Shown here piece after piece: positions 8,361 to 17,016 of a stretch of 64,000 nt of DNA (within the stretch, counting starts at the first letter, position 1; each line of letters starts with the position of its first letter). The notes under the pieces were generated by a model that saw only the letters and a program-made list of their open reading frames with translations, was not told where the DNA came from and made no database searches. The DNA comes from Aridibacter sp965216195 (GTDB taxonomy: Bacteria; Acidobacteriota; Blastocatellia; Pyrinomonadales; Pyrinomonadaceae). The translations under genes were made by a program, and so were the position numbers. The stretch is from assembly GCA_965216195.1 (NCBI GenBank), contig OZ244151.1:3534001-3598000 (forward strand), read 5' to 3'.

Positions 8361-9749
8361 ATGAAAGGTAGAAAAGCGAACATCGAATTTGGAAACAACG
8401 CGGCGCGGCTGGTTTTATCAAAACTTTCGGCGGCAAGTTTCCTGCTGCTGATTTCGGCCACCGGAATCCTTGCTCAAGCCGGGAAGCTAAACGTAAAAAA
8501 TCAGGTTGCACTCGTCACGGAATTTGACATTAACGGGCTAAAGGTTCTTATTAAACGACGTCCAAATACTCCAACGGTGGCGGCAGGTTTGTTTGTAAGG
8601 GGCGGTACGCGAAACGTAGCGAAAGCGGAATCGGGAATCGAAAACTTCACTCTCGAAGCCGCAACCGAAGGGAGCAAGAACTTTCCGCGCGAGATGCTCC
8701 GACGCGAACTTTCCAGCACAGGAAGTAGTGTTGGCGCGAGCTCGACTAACGATTTTAGCGTCTTAAGCCTTGCTTCTACGAAGCAACATTTTGATCGTTC
8801 CTGGCAGATTTTCTCTGACATCGCGATGAATCCTGCGTTTGCTTCGCGCGATGTGGAACTTACGCGGGAGCAGATCCTGTCGGGGCTTAAGGAAGAGGAA
8901 ACCGACAACGACAATTTTCTCGATGTTTTGCAAAGCCGCATTATTTACGCGGATCATCCATATTCAAATAGCGTTTTAGGAAATTTGGAAACGGTTAAGC
9001 GTTTCAAATCAAATGACGTGAGGGCGTATCACAAGAAGATTATGCAGACGTCGCGATTGCTGCTTGTAATCGTCGGTGATCTCGATATGGCTTCGATAAA
9101 ATCAAAAGTTGCGCAAACTCTAGGTAAACTCCCGCGAGGAAATTACCGGGAAACTTCATATCCTTCGCTAAATTTTGCCGCCGGGTCCTTGGACATAACT
9201 CCACGCGCATCTTTACCGACAAACTACATACGAGGGGTTTTTGATGCTCCTTCAATAAGCGACCCGGATTACTATCCGATGAGAGTTGCGACAACGATTC
9301 TGCATAACAGGCTTTTTCAGGAAGTTCGCGTAAAACGCCAGCTTTCCTATGCTCCCAGCGCTTCGCTTGAGTCGCATTCGGTAAACACTGGAAACATTTA
9401 TGTGACGGCCGTTGATGCTAATCAAGCCGTCAGCGTGATGCTGGGAGTAATCAGATCGCTCAAATTTCAACCCGTTCGTCAGGAAGAAATTGATGGCATG
9501 GCTGGTCAGTTTTTGACTAACTACTACATAAAGCAGGAAACAAACGCGGCGCAGACTCTCGAATTGGCGAAATATGAGTTAATCGGAGGTGGCTGGAGAA
9601 ATGCTTTTGAACTTCTTAATCGTTTAAGAGATGTTAAGTCGGAAGATGTTCAGGCGGTATCGAAAAAGTACATGAAGAACTTACGGTTTGTAGTAATCGG
9701 AAATCCACAGGCAATTCAAAAAGACATCTTTTTGCAAAGTACTGATTAG
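8361..9749 (+). CDS. M16 family peptidase-like protein, probable non-catalytic partner
   Basis: The 462-residue product has M16 folds throughout but lacks HxxEH: the expected place reads G-I-E-N-F-T-L-E-A. Such inactive subunits are common in M16B pairs, where they supply the R/Y substrate-binding residues; a candidate is the segment REVRVKRQLSYAPSAS in the second half. A hydrophobic segment at about residues 20-38, after a charged start, looks like a signal peptide. The gene follows the catalytic partner by four bases, so the two are one operon. Its last four bases overlap the stop of the convergent DUF5658 gene. Confidence 0.88.
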   Translation: MKGRKANIEFGNNAARLVLSKLSAASFLLLISATGILAQAGKLNVKNQVALVTEFDINGLKVLIKRRPNTPTVAAGLFVRGGTRNVAKAESGIENFTLEAATEGSKNFPREMLRRELSSTGSSVGASSTNDFSVLSLASTKQHFDRSWQIFSDIAMNPAFASRDVELTREQILSGLKEEETDNDNFLDVLQSRIIYADHPYSNSVLGNLETVKRFKSNDVRAYHKKIMQTSRLLLVIVGDLDMASIKSKVAQTLGKLPRGNYRETSYPSLNFAAGSLDITPRASLPTNYIRGVFDAPSISDPDYYPMRVATTILHNRLFQEVRVKRQLSYAPSASLESHSVNTGNIYVTAVDANQAVSVMLGVIRSLKFQPVRQEEIDGMAGQFLTNYYIKQETNAAQTLELAKYELIGGGWRNAFELLNRLRDVKSEDVQAVSKKYMKNLRFVVIGNPQAIQKDIFLQSTD

Positions 9750-10111
9750 CAGATAAGCGCAAAAACCGAACCTGAGAAAATCAGAAACTCGTTAATTAAA
9801 GTATCGGAAATCAAACCAACTGCAGAAAGCCCGGTGAAAAAGTGAACAACCATTAGGCCGAGGTAAATACCGAGCGCAAGAATCAAACCATATCGTGCAA
9901 CACCGAAATGTCCCCACCGCGAAAGGACCAAAGCAGCTATCGCACCAACCAATATTTTTACTGTAAGAAATGGTGTGTTTCCCATATCGAGAAGCCCTGC
10001 CATCAATTGATTTCCTTCTGTTGCGAAGCCATTTCTTACCCAATAAATAGTAAAAACGGCGTCGAGAAAATTCAGTAAAAATAAGAGAGATGTTTGCCGA
10101 GTAAGCTGCAT
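9746..10111 (-). CDS. DUF5658-type small membrane protein
   Basis: The 121-residue protein is very hydrophobic, with about four predicted transmembrane segments. The N-terminal pattern L-N-F-L-D-A-V-F-T followed by E-G-N-Q-L-M matches what I recall of DUF5658 (N-x-x-D...E-x-N-P-x-x). No catalytic motif is visible and function is unknown. It is convergent with the M16 operon (stops overlap by four bases). A 38-bp palindrome lies upstream at 10163-10200. Confidence 0.7.
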   Translation of the reverse strand: MQLTRQTSLLFLLNFLDAVFTIYWVRNGFATEGNQLMAGLLDMGNTPFLTVKILVGAIAALVLSRWGHFGVARYGLILALGIYLGLMVVHFFTGLSAVGLISDTLINEFLIFSGSVFALIC

Positions 10112-10162
10112 TTAAACCAGTATTCCCGTGTTAAATTTCTTTAAACCTCTTCCCTAAATCAA

Positions 10163-10200
10163 TTTACCCAAAGCCTGCGTTTGCAGTAGCTTCGGGTAAA
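10163..10200. repeat. Large imperfect palindrome between ispH and DUF5658 gene
   Basis: TTTACCC pairs with GGGTAAA, AAGC with GCTT and CTGC with GCAG around a GTTT loop, giving a 15-bp interrupted stem over 38 bases. There is no T-run on either side. It may be a REP-like element or a leader structure for the DUF5658 mRNA. Confidence 0.5.
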
Positions 10201-10310
10201 ATGAAACGAGAAATTTCGATATTTTGTTGTTGGTAATACTATATGTTTAATAGCTTCCGGATTCAAGATTTTTTTCTGAAAACCTTTGAAAACATTGACA
10301 ATTTTAAAGA

Positions 10311-10338
10311 CAAAAAAGACCGGACGGATTCCGGTCTT
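10311..10338 (-). terminator. Rho-independent terminator of ispH
   Basis: On the minus strand AAGACCGG and CCGGTCTT form a perfect 8-bp stem with a 7-base loop, followed by a run of T. It starts about 25 bases after the ispH stop codon. Confidence 0.85.
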
Positions 10339-10362
10339 CCAGTTGATAAAAATATTCCTGAC

Positions 10363-11220
10363 TTAGTTCAAAGCGATTTCGTTTCCGATATCATTCAAAC
10401 GCTTCACAACCTTATCAATCAGCCACTTTGGAGTAGAAGCTCCTGCTGTAACCCCAACCCTATTGACGTCCTCTAAATTATCGGGGTCAATATCGTTTTC
10501 GGTCTGAATCAAAAAACTCTTATCGCATTGTTCGCGGCAGACATTGAGCAGCTTTCTACTGTTTGAAGAGTGTTCGCCGCCAATTACATAAAAGGCGTCA
10601 ACTTGTCCTGCCAGAGCGCGCGCGGCGTCCTGCCGATCGCGCGTTGCCGAGCAAATCGTGTTTACAATTTCGACCTCATCGTCTGTTTTCTTCTTAACCG
10701 CCTCGGCAGTATCCTGGAAAGTTTTTAACTTGATCGTGGTCTGCGAAACGACGAGTGGAGATCGCAATTTTGGCAAATCAGCTACTTCGGTTTCATCGTT
10801 TATTATAAAAGCATTGTCCGGGGCGTAGCCCTTTACACCTATCATTTCAGGGTGATCCGGATTTCCAACAACTACGACATGACGATTTTCTTTCGCCGCA
10901 CGAGAAGCCAGCCTCTGTACCCTTGTCACAAAAGGGCAGGTCGCATCGACAACTTTCGAAGCCTTATTCTCAAGCTCCGTTTGAACGCCGGGAGTCACAC
11001 CATGGGCACGGATTACAGCAGTTTCGCCGCGCTTTATTTGTACTGGAGCGTCAATTGTGGAAACGCCGCTTTGTCCAAGCCGCTGCATTTCCTGATCGTT
11101 GTGAATTAGTGGTCCGAGCGTTCGCACGGATTCCTTTTCCTTGAGGGAATCTTCAACCATATCCACTGCGCGCTCTACGCCAAAACAAAATCCAAATTCA
11201 TCTGCTAGTAAAACTTCCAT
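10363..11220 (-). CDS. ispH: 4-hydroxy-3-methylbut-2-enyl diphosphate reductase
   Basis: IspH makes isopentenyl and dimethylallyl diphosphate in the last step of the MEP pathway, using a [4Fe-4S] cluster. The 285-residue product has the three cluster cysteines Cys12, Cys95 and Cys190 and the substrate-pocket residues His40, His73, His123 and Glu125, each within one or a few positions of the E. coli numbering. Motifs GFCFGVERAV, RAHGV and DATCPFV are all present. It stands alone on the minus strand with its own terminator. The isoprenoids would feed the UbiA-type prenyltransferase encoded at 27453-28319, among others. Confidence 0.96.
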   Translation of the reverse strand: MEVLLADEFGFCFGVERAVDMVEDSLKEKESVRTLGPLIHNDQEMQRLGQSGVSTIDAPVQIKRGETAVIRAHGVTPGVQTELENKASKVVDATCPFVTRVQRLASRAAKENRHVVVVGNPDHPEMIGVKGYAPDNAFIINDETEVADLPKLRSPLVVSQTTIKLKTFQDTAEAVKKKTDDEVEIVNTICSATRDRQDAARALAGQVDAFYVIGGEHSSNSRKLLNVCREQCDKSFLIQTENDIDPDNLEDVNRVGVTAGASTPKWLIDKVVKRLNDIGNEIALN

Positions 11221-11294
11221 CGTTTCTTAAATCCAATCCTACCAAAACTAAACTCGAAATGTCAGCGAATTTCATAAAAAAAGTAGACCCTTAC

Positions 11295-13160
11295 TTAACG
11301 TATCGGCTCCCTTAAAATTATCTCTGACGCGATTCGCGCACACTTTGCTGCTTCCGGTTTTGACTTATGAAGATTTGCAACCTGCATCAGCGCTTCCCCC
11401 GTTCGGGAAAGCAGACGCACAAGGTCCCCTTCTTCAGCTCTCGTCGCCCAGACGAGTTCTTCCCAATCCATGCCGCTTGTCCAGGTTTCAGCCGCAGCCG
11501 CAGCCGAAAAATTAATTTCTTCCGAAGGCGTCACACCCATTTTCCACTCTGCCTTTGAAACCTTGAAATAAACATCCTCAACGAGCGTAAGCGCATCGTC
11601 GAGTTTTTCAGAAATGTCTAAGTTTCCGTAATCCCTTTCCGCATCCGCCGCAAGCGACGCCATCAAACCGGCAATTTCCGGAGCTTCGAGCTCCTCAAAC
11701 ACTCCCTTCTTCAAAACTTCTCCGACGAGCAAAGGCTTGTCCAACCTTAGATCCGCCAGCCACTTTCCTTCCTCAGTGACTCGCTCATCGCGAAAATCCA
11801 GATATCCGAATTGATCTAAAACCCGCGCGCGATTTTCAAAAGGAAGCCAAATGTCATTTTTCAAATATTCAATATCTCGTCCGGTTTTTGAAATTTTCTC
11901 GGCAGTATTCGCGCTTTCCCATAAAAAACTCTGAGCCCGCTTTTCATCGCCTTCATCTATGCCTTCCGGCACAAATTTTCCCATTAAAGAGCCGATCAAT
12001 TCTACGGCATCCTCAGTGTTTTCCTTGACGAGAGAGAGTTTGGGTTCTTTGATGACCGGATTTTTTCCTTCGTGAATCTCGAGAAACGCATCTTCAACTG
12101 ATTTTGCGTCCATCCCGTAAATATTTGAATACACTCGGTTTATCTGAGAAAGCGACAAATTCGCTCCGCTGCCGTTTCCGCGCATCGTAACCACCTTGTC
12201 TCCAAAGACACTAAGAACGAGATAGAATTGTTTGCCGCTTTTTCCTTTTGAAACGAGCCTTCCGCTTTTTACATTCTCTTTTAGCCAGGCACGCCGCATT
12301 TCCAAACGAGCTGCAGGGATTTTCTCCTGCAGACGGGTTTGCGCTCCGATCAGATGTTCGAAACCGAAAACATCATCGGCCGATATTCCAAGATCCGATT
12401 TTTCAATTGAATCGGCTAGCTTTTTAAGACCCGTCTTGCGCTCTTGTTCGAGTCGATGAATTCGAGCTGCAGTTTTTCGAAACGCGAAACTTTTTTCGGC
12501 AATTTCCCTGACGTTCCTAAAGCTTTCAAAAGCGTCGAGAAGGTTTAGGAGCGTTGAATAAGTTGCGCGGAATTTTGAATCAAGTGGATCTGGTGGAGAA
12601 TTTAGCAGCTTTGCGATTCTCGGTGGGTTTTGAAAATTACTCGGAGCCAAAACGACAAACCCGACATTGTCTTTTCCGCGTCTTCCCGCCCGACCGGTCA
12701 TTTGCTGAAGTTCGCTTGCCTCGAGAGGTCGCCAACCATCGTTTCCACGGGTGTCGGCATTTGACACAACGACGGTTCGCGCCGGAAAATCGACGCCTGC
12801 CGCAACGGTCGAAGTAGCAAATAGAGCATTTACAAGTCCTTTTGACATCATTTTTTCGATCAAAAACTTCCATGCTGGAATGTGTCCGGCGTGGTGCGAA
12901 GCGACTCCCGAACGAAGTAAAATTTTGCGATGTTTGTGGTTTTTTATCTCCGGACTTTCATTGAGAAATCCTTTGAAGATCAATTCCCTCTCTATTTGTT
13001 TTTCTTTATCGACCTTCTGAGACTTATCAAACGCGACTTCTGTAGCAGCTTCGTCGCAACGCCTTCTTGAAGGGACAAAAATAATAGCGGGAAGGAGATT
13101 GTACCCACGTAACGCGTTGATTAATTGAGGAGGCGGGATTTCGGGCATTCTGAATCTCAC
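11295..13160 (-). CDS. Ski2-like helicase, C-terminal half (RecA2 and accessory domains)
   Basis: The 621-residue frame begins at the RecA2 domain: IIFVPSRRRCDEAA (motif IV region), then HHAGHIPAWK, TSTVAAGVDFPA (motif V) and QMTGRAGRRG (motif VI). These are hallmarks of Ski2/Mtr4-type RNA or DNA helicases. The rest fits winged-helix and ratchet-like helical domains. Walker A and DEAH are absent here but present in the gene at 14196-15077 on the same strand, 1 kb upstream. The first residues (RFRMPEIPPPQL) look like the interior of a linker, and neither the GTG at 13160 nor the ATG at 13148 has a ribosome binding site; an in-frame TAG lies four codons upstream. It may be a split gene product, a domain that pairs in trans, or a decaying gene. 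Confidence 0.8.
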   Translation of the reverse strand: MRFRMPEIPPPQLINALRGYNLLPAIIFVPSRRRCDEAATEVAFDKSQKVDKEKQIERELIFKGFLNESPEIKNHKHRKILLRSGVASHHAGHIPAWKFLIEKMMSKGLVNALFATSTVAAGVDFPARTVVVSNADTRGNDGWRPLEASELQQMTGRAGRRGKDNVGFVVLAPSNFQNPPRIAKLLNSPPDPLDSKFRATYSTLLNLLDAFESFRNVREIAEKSFAFRKTAARIHRLEQERKTGLKKLADSIEKSDLGISADDVFGFEHLIGAQTRLQEKIPAARLEMRRAWLKENVKSGRLVSKGKSGKQFYLVLSVFGDKVVTMRGNGSGANLSLSQINRVYSNIYGMDAKSVEDAFLEIHEGKNPVIKEPKLSLVKENTEDAVELIGSLMGKFVPEGIDEGDEKRAQSFLWESANTAEKISKTGRDIEYLKNDIWLPFENRARVLDQFGYLDFRDERVTEEGKWLADLRLDKPLLVGEVLKKGVFEELEAPEIAGLMASLAADAERDYGNLDISEKLDDALTLVEDVYFKVSKAEWKMGVTPSEEINFSAAAAAETWTSGMDWEELVWATRAEEGDLVRLLSRTGEALMQVANLHKSKPEAAKCARIASEIILREPIR

Positions 13161-13297
13161 ATACAGATTCTATCGAAATAATATCGAGGTGCAATTCGTT
13201 TTATAAAACCGTAGGGAAAACGTCTTTCCGTTTTCTTTGACTTGCACGAGCCGCAAGTCTAAACTTTTTTATATTCAAAAATTTAAGGAGAGAAGAT

Positions 13298-13750
13298 ATG
13301 AGCAAAGTAGAATCGGCAGATTTGATTCTGAAACTTTATGACCTGCGGCGCGAGACTGTGATGCGCGAGGCGCGAAACTGGTGGTTTACGTTTAATCCAA
13401 AAAGCGCCGAGGAAATCGCAAACACTATGATGGATCCCGAGGTAGGCGGATATGTCAGGATGGTAATTTCGTATTGGGACATGGCAGCGTCATTTGTCCG
13501 TCACGGCGCAATCGACGCTGAAATGTTTAACGACGTAAACGGCGAACACGTAATGGTTTTTGCCAAACTTCAGCCATTTTTAGCCGAATTGAGGGAAATG
13601 TGGGAAAGCCCGGATATGTACGAAAACATTGAAACCGTAATTATGGAAGCCAAGAATGGTCCAGAGCACCTTAAGAAAATGCAGGATTGGCTGGCGAGTC
13701 TTGAAGAAGAAGGTGCAACCGAAGAGCGAAGCGAAGCAGCATCGCAATAA
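13298..13750 (+). CDS. Hypothetical protein, 150 residues, inserted between helicase halves
   Basis: AAGGAGAG lies seven bases before the ATG. The product is predicted mostly helical with an acidic C terminus (E-E-E-G-A-T-E-E-R-S-E). The start SKVESADLILKLYDLRRE and the following A-R-N-W-W look like a conserved cytoplasmic family seen in related bacteria, but I cannot name it. There is no signal peptide, membrane span or metal motif. It lies on the opposite strand to both helicase halves. Confidence 0.7.
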   Translation: MSKVESADLILKLYDLRRETVMREARNWWFTFNPKSAEEIANTMMDPEVGGYVRMVISYWDMAASFVRHGAIDAEMFNDVNGEHVMVFAKLQPFLAELREMWESPDMYENIETVIMEAKNGPEHLKKMQDWLASLEEEGATEERSEAASQ

Positions 13751-13770
13751 ACTACAATTGTTTCTTTTGA

Positions 13771-13805
13771 CCCCGGAATCGCTGGTCGAGTCCGGGGGTT
13801 TATTT
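13771..13805 (+). terminator. Hairpin between two inserted genes, terminator-like
   Basis: CCCCGGA (13771-13777) and TCCGGGG (13791-13797) form a 7-bp stem with a 13-base loop, followed by GTTTATTTAT. It may end transcription of the 13298 gene. Its 3' arm also holds the only G-rich sequence before the ATG at 13808, so it could mask that ribosome binding site. Confidence 0.55.
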
Positions 13806-13807
13806 AT

Positions 13808-14194
13808 ATGAAAGACGGAATTTCAACCTGGCACGATTTCGTGGAAACGCAGAACCCTGAAATTTTGGAGGATCTTTTAGACGATGATGTGAAATTTCAT
13901 TCGCCGTTTGTCTGGAAACCAAAGCTCGGAAAAGAGATCACTATCGCAATCCTTACGGGTGTTGCCAAAGTCTTTGAAGAATTTGAGTATGTTAGAGAAG
14001 CACGCGGTGAAAATCTAGCGGCACTCGAATTCGAAACAAAGGTTGGCGAGCTAAAAATGCGCGGAATTGACCTGATCGAATTTAACGAAGATGGAAAGAT
14101 CGTCGATCTTGAAGTGATGATTCGCCCGGCGAACGCGCTTCAGGCGGTCGGAAAGGAAATGAGTAAACGCCTGGCGGCGCAAGACTTAGTATAG
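13808..14194 (+). CDS. NTF2/SnoaL-like protein
   Basis: The 128-residue product has the length and pattern of the SnoaL-like (NTF2) cone fold: an N-terminal helix with W-H-D-F-V-E-T-Q-N-P, L-L-D-D-D-V-K-F-H-S-P-F (the usual start of strand 1), and late beta strands ending V-D-L-E-V-M-I-R-P-A-N-A. Such proteins include isomerases, dehydratases and many small ligand binders, so a reaction cannot be assigned. It stops one base before the stop codon of the convergent helicase N-half. Confidence 0.75.
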   Translation: MKDGISTWHDFVETQNPEILEDLLDDDVKFHSPFVWKPKLGKEITIAILTGVAKVFEEFEYVREARGENLAALEFETKVGELKMRGIDLIEFNEDGKIVDLEVMIRPANALQAVGKEMSKRLAAQDLV

Positions 14195-14195
14195 G

Positions 14196-15077
14196 TTAGC
14201 GGCTCCTGCGGCGATAGTGGTTTCTCCGGTCCCGTTCCTTTTTGCCAAACTGTCGGATTTCGTTGTTAAATTTTCCGTTTCTGTCCAGTAGTGGATAAAT
14301 TTGTTTGTTTGGCGCCAGAAACGCTGCTCGTAGTTCGACAGGTCTAGAGCCCGCTCGATTTATGATTTTCACCTTTGTCCCGCGCACATCCTCGATCCAT
14401 TTTGCGAATTCCTTAGCGTTACCAATTGTGGCTGACAAAAGCAGCATGCGGATTCTCGGTGGCGACAGTATTATCGATTCTTCCCAAACGTGTCCGCGAT
14501 AGTCATCGGAAAGATAGTGGGCTTCATCCAGGATCACGAAATCCGTATCGGCTTGCTCTCCGCTTCTAAGTGAATCAAAAAGCTGATTGCGATAAATTTC
14601 GGTTGTCCCAACGATTAAAGGTGCACCGGCATTTTCTTTCCGGTCTCCGGTTAAGATGCCTACATTTTTTGCGCCAAATTCTTCGCCAAACTCTGCGTAT
14701 TTTGAGTTTGTGAGCGCTTTCAGCGGTGTCGTGTACCAGGTGCGTTTTCCATCTGCTAAGAGTCTGCGAATTTCTTCGCGTGCGATCCAGGTTTTTCCGC
14801 TTCCGGTCGGTGCGGTAACGAGGACATCATGAGTTTCAATTGCGGCGAGCGCTTCTTTTTGGAAATCGTCGGCAACAAAGGGTGTCGGCTCCGGTGTTCC
14901 GATGCCTTTGAGAAGTCGCTTGACGTCTTCCTTTTTTGGTGGCTTAAAATTCTTCGCTTTTCGTGCAAAATCTCTTGGCGACTTTCGTTCTTTTTTATGG
15001 AAGCTGTTTGATTCAAAAGGGTCCCCTTTACGTTTTTTATTTTTCTGATGAAACTTACGTTTTCGCTTGCGAGCCAT
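14196..15077 (-). CDS. Ski2-like helicase, N-terminal half (RecA1 domain)
   Basis: The 293-residue product starts with a very basic tail (about 50 residues rich in K and R). A RecA1 domain follows: FQKEALAAI, Walker A APTGSGKT at 89-96, YTTPLKALTNSK (motif Ia), the Walker B box DEAH at 184-187 and LLLSATIGN (motif III). It ends soon after with R-R-N-H-Y-R-R-R-S-R, before any RecA2 motif. RecA2 lies in the separate gene at 11295-13160. A lone RecA1 cannot unwind nucleic acid by the known mechanism, so the two products must associate or the function is lost. The intact homolog would be about 900 residues, close to the sum of the halves. Confidence 0.82.
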   Translation of the reverse strand: MARKRKRKFHQKNKKRKGDPFESNSFHKKERKSPRDFARKAKNFKPPKKEDVKRLLKGIGTPEPTPFVADDFQKEALAAIETHDVLVTAPTGSGKTWIAREEIRRLLADGKRTWYTTPLKALTNSKYAEFGEEFGAKNVGILTGDRKENAGAPLIVGTTEIYRNQLFDSLRSGEQADTDFVILDEAHYLSDDYRGHVWEESIILSPPRIRMLLLSATIGNAKEFAKWIEDVRGTKVKIINRAGSRPVELRAAFLAPNKQIYPLLDRNGKFNNEIRQFGKKERDRRNHYRRRSR

Positions 15078-15243
15078 AGAGCTGATAGTAAGGGCTGGCG
15101 TATGTTTTGTCTAATTACGCGAAATTATTTAAATCGCCGAAAAAAGGTGCTAAAATTACGGATTGCCCGCAACTTTTTTGCGGGAAAAAGCGTCTAATAT
15201 TGTCGGTAGTAGCCGATTTTGATCAACTTATTTTTATAACGCT

Positions 15244-16605
15244 ATGGAAGAACAGAATATTTTAGAAAGCTACGAGATAAAAAACTGGGAGTTTAACCCG
15301 AGAATTTATAAGATTCTGGGTTTATCGGTGATTATCAATGCGCTGATGATTTTTGGTTTGGGACAATCAAACCTATTACACTCACGAGCTTGCGACGGTC
15401 CTTTGGTCGGAAAGGTCTGTCAGGTACTCGACACGCTCTATGTTGGCAGCAAGCTTTTTAGCGGTGATCAGGGTTACGTCGTAAAAGACTATAGACAGAC
15501 CCATATTGACGATGCTGACGTAGTTTGGGTTGATCAAACGGGCGAAGAACCGAGATTTACTTATCCGGAAGGATATTTTTACAAAGAAGACCAGGAAACC
15601 GAAGAATTTCCCGGTGAGGATCCAGTTACATTTAATGGCAGCGAGAATCCGCCGAACATAATGCCGCCGTCAAATAATACGCCTTTTACGATTAGCCCTC
15701 CACCTTCTCGTGGGGGCGGTTTGATCGGAAAAAGACCCGTGCTTCCGAAACGTAATAAGAAACCGGTAAGCGGTGATTTGCCTCCTGAGTTGATTACGAG
15801 AGACGGGGATAATGCAACCACCAAGAAATCAAAAAATGGTTCGCCGAGCAAACTTCCAAAACTTGGCGGCGACAACAAGGACAATACTGAGAAAAAAGAA
15901 GAACCGAAAAAGAATCCGCTCGAAAATAACACTGCAAAGACGAGCAAATCGGTAAACGATATTGAGATCAACAAAAAGCCGCTTTACGATTTCGCGGATG
16001 AAATCCTCGTAAAATGGGAAAAGAAAGAGGTTGATTTAAGCAAGCAGTTTTTGGTAAGAATGCAGGGCGAAATTGCTAAAAACGGCAGGTTGAATCGCAA
16101 GCGTTCGCAGTTTGTTGACCAAAAAGGCGATGAGGAAATGATCAACGTTGCAAAGCGCGCGATTGAATCAGTTGGAGATTCAGGCTGGCTCGATTATTTG
16201 AGCAGGTTTGACGTGAAGAAAGTAAACATGGTTTTTGCTCAAAACGACGCTCAGCTTCTTGCTGCGGTTGATTCGAGTTTGCCGACTCCGGAGAAAGCGA
16301 GTTCGGTTGCGAGTGGATTGAAGAGCGCTATTCAGCTAGCTTTGTTTGCCCATAACAATGGTGTTAAGAAACTGAAAGATGATGAAGTAACATTATTAAA
16401 AGCTGCAAATATTAGCAGTAAAGGCAAGTTGCTCAAAATCAATTTCAATCTTCCGAAGCAAATCGCTCAAAGTATGATTGACGGTAGATTGAAAGAATAT
16501 CAGGCAAAGAAACGAAAAGAGAAAGGAACGGCTAAACCGGACCCAAGCGCCAAGCCAAACGGTACGGCGGAGAAAAGCGACACGAATAAAAACTCTGCGA
16601 AGTGA
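15244..16605 (+). CDS. Membrane-anchored Pro/Lys-rich protein, TonB-like architecture
   Basis: The 453-residue product has one transmembrane segment at about residues 25-42, then a long low-complexity region rich in P, G, K and N (about 115-245), and a folded C-terminal region. The order short cytoplasmic tail, one span, proline-rich linker and small alpha/beta end is that of TonB-type energy transducers. The segment F-L-V-R-M-Q-G-E-I-A-K-N-G-R-L-N could be a degenerate TonB-C strand-turn. I do not recognise the family firmly. The C-terminal tail is again low complexity (K, P, A). Its stop overlaps the next gene's GTG. Confidence 0.6.
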   Translation: MEEQNILESYEIKNWEFNPRIYKILGLSVIINALMIFGLGQSNLLHSRACDGPLVGKVCQVLDTLYVGSKLFSGDQGYVVKDYRQTHIDDADVVWVDQTGEEPRFTYPEGYFYKEDQETEEFPGEDPVTFNGSENPPNIMPPSNNTPFTISPPPSRGGGLIGKRPVLPKRNKKPVSGDLPPELITRDGDNATTKKSKNGSPSKLPKLGGDNKDNTEKKEEPKKNPLENNTAKTSKSVNDIEINKKPLYDFADEILVKWEKKEVDLSKQFLVRMQGEIAKNGRLNRKRSQFVDQKGDEEMINVAKRAIESVGDSGWLDYLSRFDVKKVNMVFAQNDAQLLAAVDSSLPTPEKASSVASGLKSAIQLALFAHNNGVKKLKDDEVTLLKAANISSKGKLLKINFNLPKQIAQSMIDGRLKEYQAKKRKEKGTAKPDPSAKPNGTAEKSDTNKNSAK

Positions 16606-16964
16606 AAAATAGTAAAGGACACAATCGGGTGTATCTTTTTACGACGCTTTCGGTCTATTTAGGCCTGGTGCTCGTAGGCGCCTCTCCGCAAGCTTTTTCT
16701 CAAGCGCATCTTGCGCAAAACTCTCCTGCAAATTGTTTTGAAACACATTCCAAAACAAACAGCACACTTTCAAAACTCAAGTTTCGCGTTTCCACGAAAG
16801 AGAATGAGGTTGTGCCATTTTCTGTTTTTCGGGATTCAAACAAAAGCACCACCGATGAAGCCGCGAAATCGTGCTTAAGAAATTTTGCGGGCCTCTACGC
16901 GCAAGTAAAAAACGAAAACAATCAGGTTTTGATCACATCGAATTTCCCTCGAGCATCTTTATAA
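16602..16964 (+). CDS. Small secreted hypothetical protein
   Basis: The GTG at 16602 overlaps the TGA of the preceding gene (GTGA), which suggests coupling. The 120-residue product has a signal peptide ending near A-S-P-Q-A-F-S-Q-A, then about 85 residues with two cysteines (N-C-F-E and S-C-L-R) that could form a disulphide outside the cytoplasm. No family is recognised. It may work with the membrane-anchored protein encoded before it. Confidence 0.5.
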   Translation: MKNSKGHNRVYLFTTLSVYLGLVLVGASPQAFSQAHLAQNSPANCFETHSKTNSTLSKLKFRVSTKENEVVPFSVFRDSNKSTTDEAAKSCLRNFAGLYAQVKNENNQVLITSNFPRASL

Positions 16965-16986
16965 GCTCATTCCTTAAGTGAAACCG

Positions 16987-17016
16987 GAAGCGCAATTTTC
17001 ACGCCGCTTTTCTTTT
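16987..17016 (+). terminator. Weak terminator-like hairpin before secA
   Basis: AAGCG and CGCTT form a 5-bp stem around 12 bases, followed by TTCTTTT. The stem is short, so this is a possible end for the two-gene unit upstream. Confidence 0.35.

Noticed and set aside
10243..10476. Short plus-strand frame over the ispH terminator
   Set aside because: It overlaps the ispH C terminus and its terminator on the other strand, and has no family resemblance.
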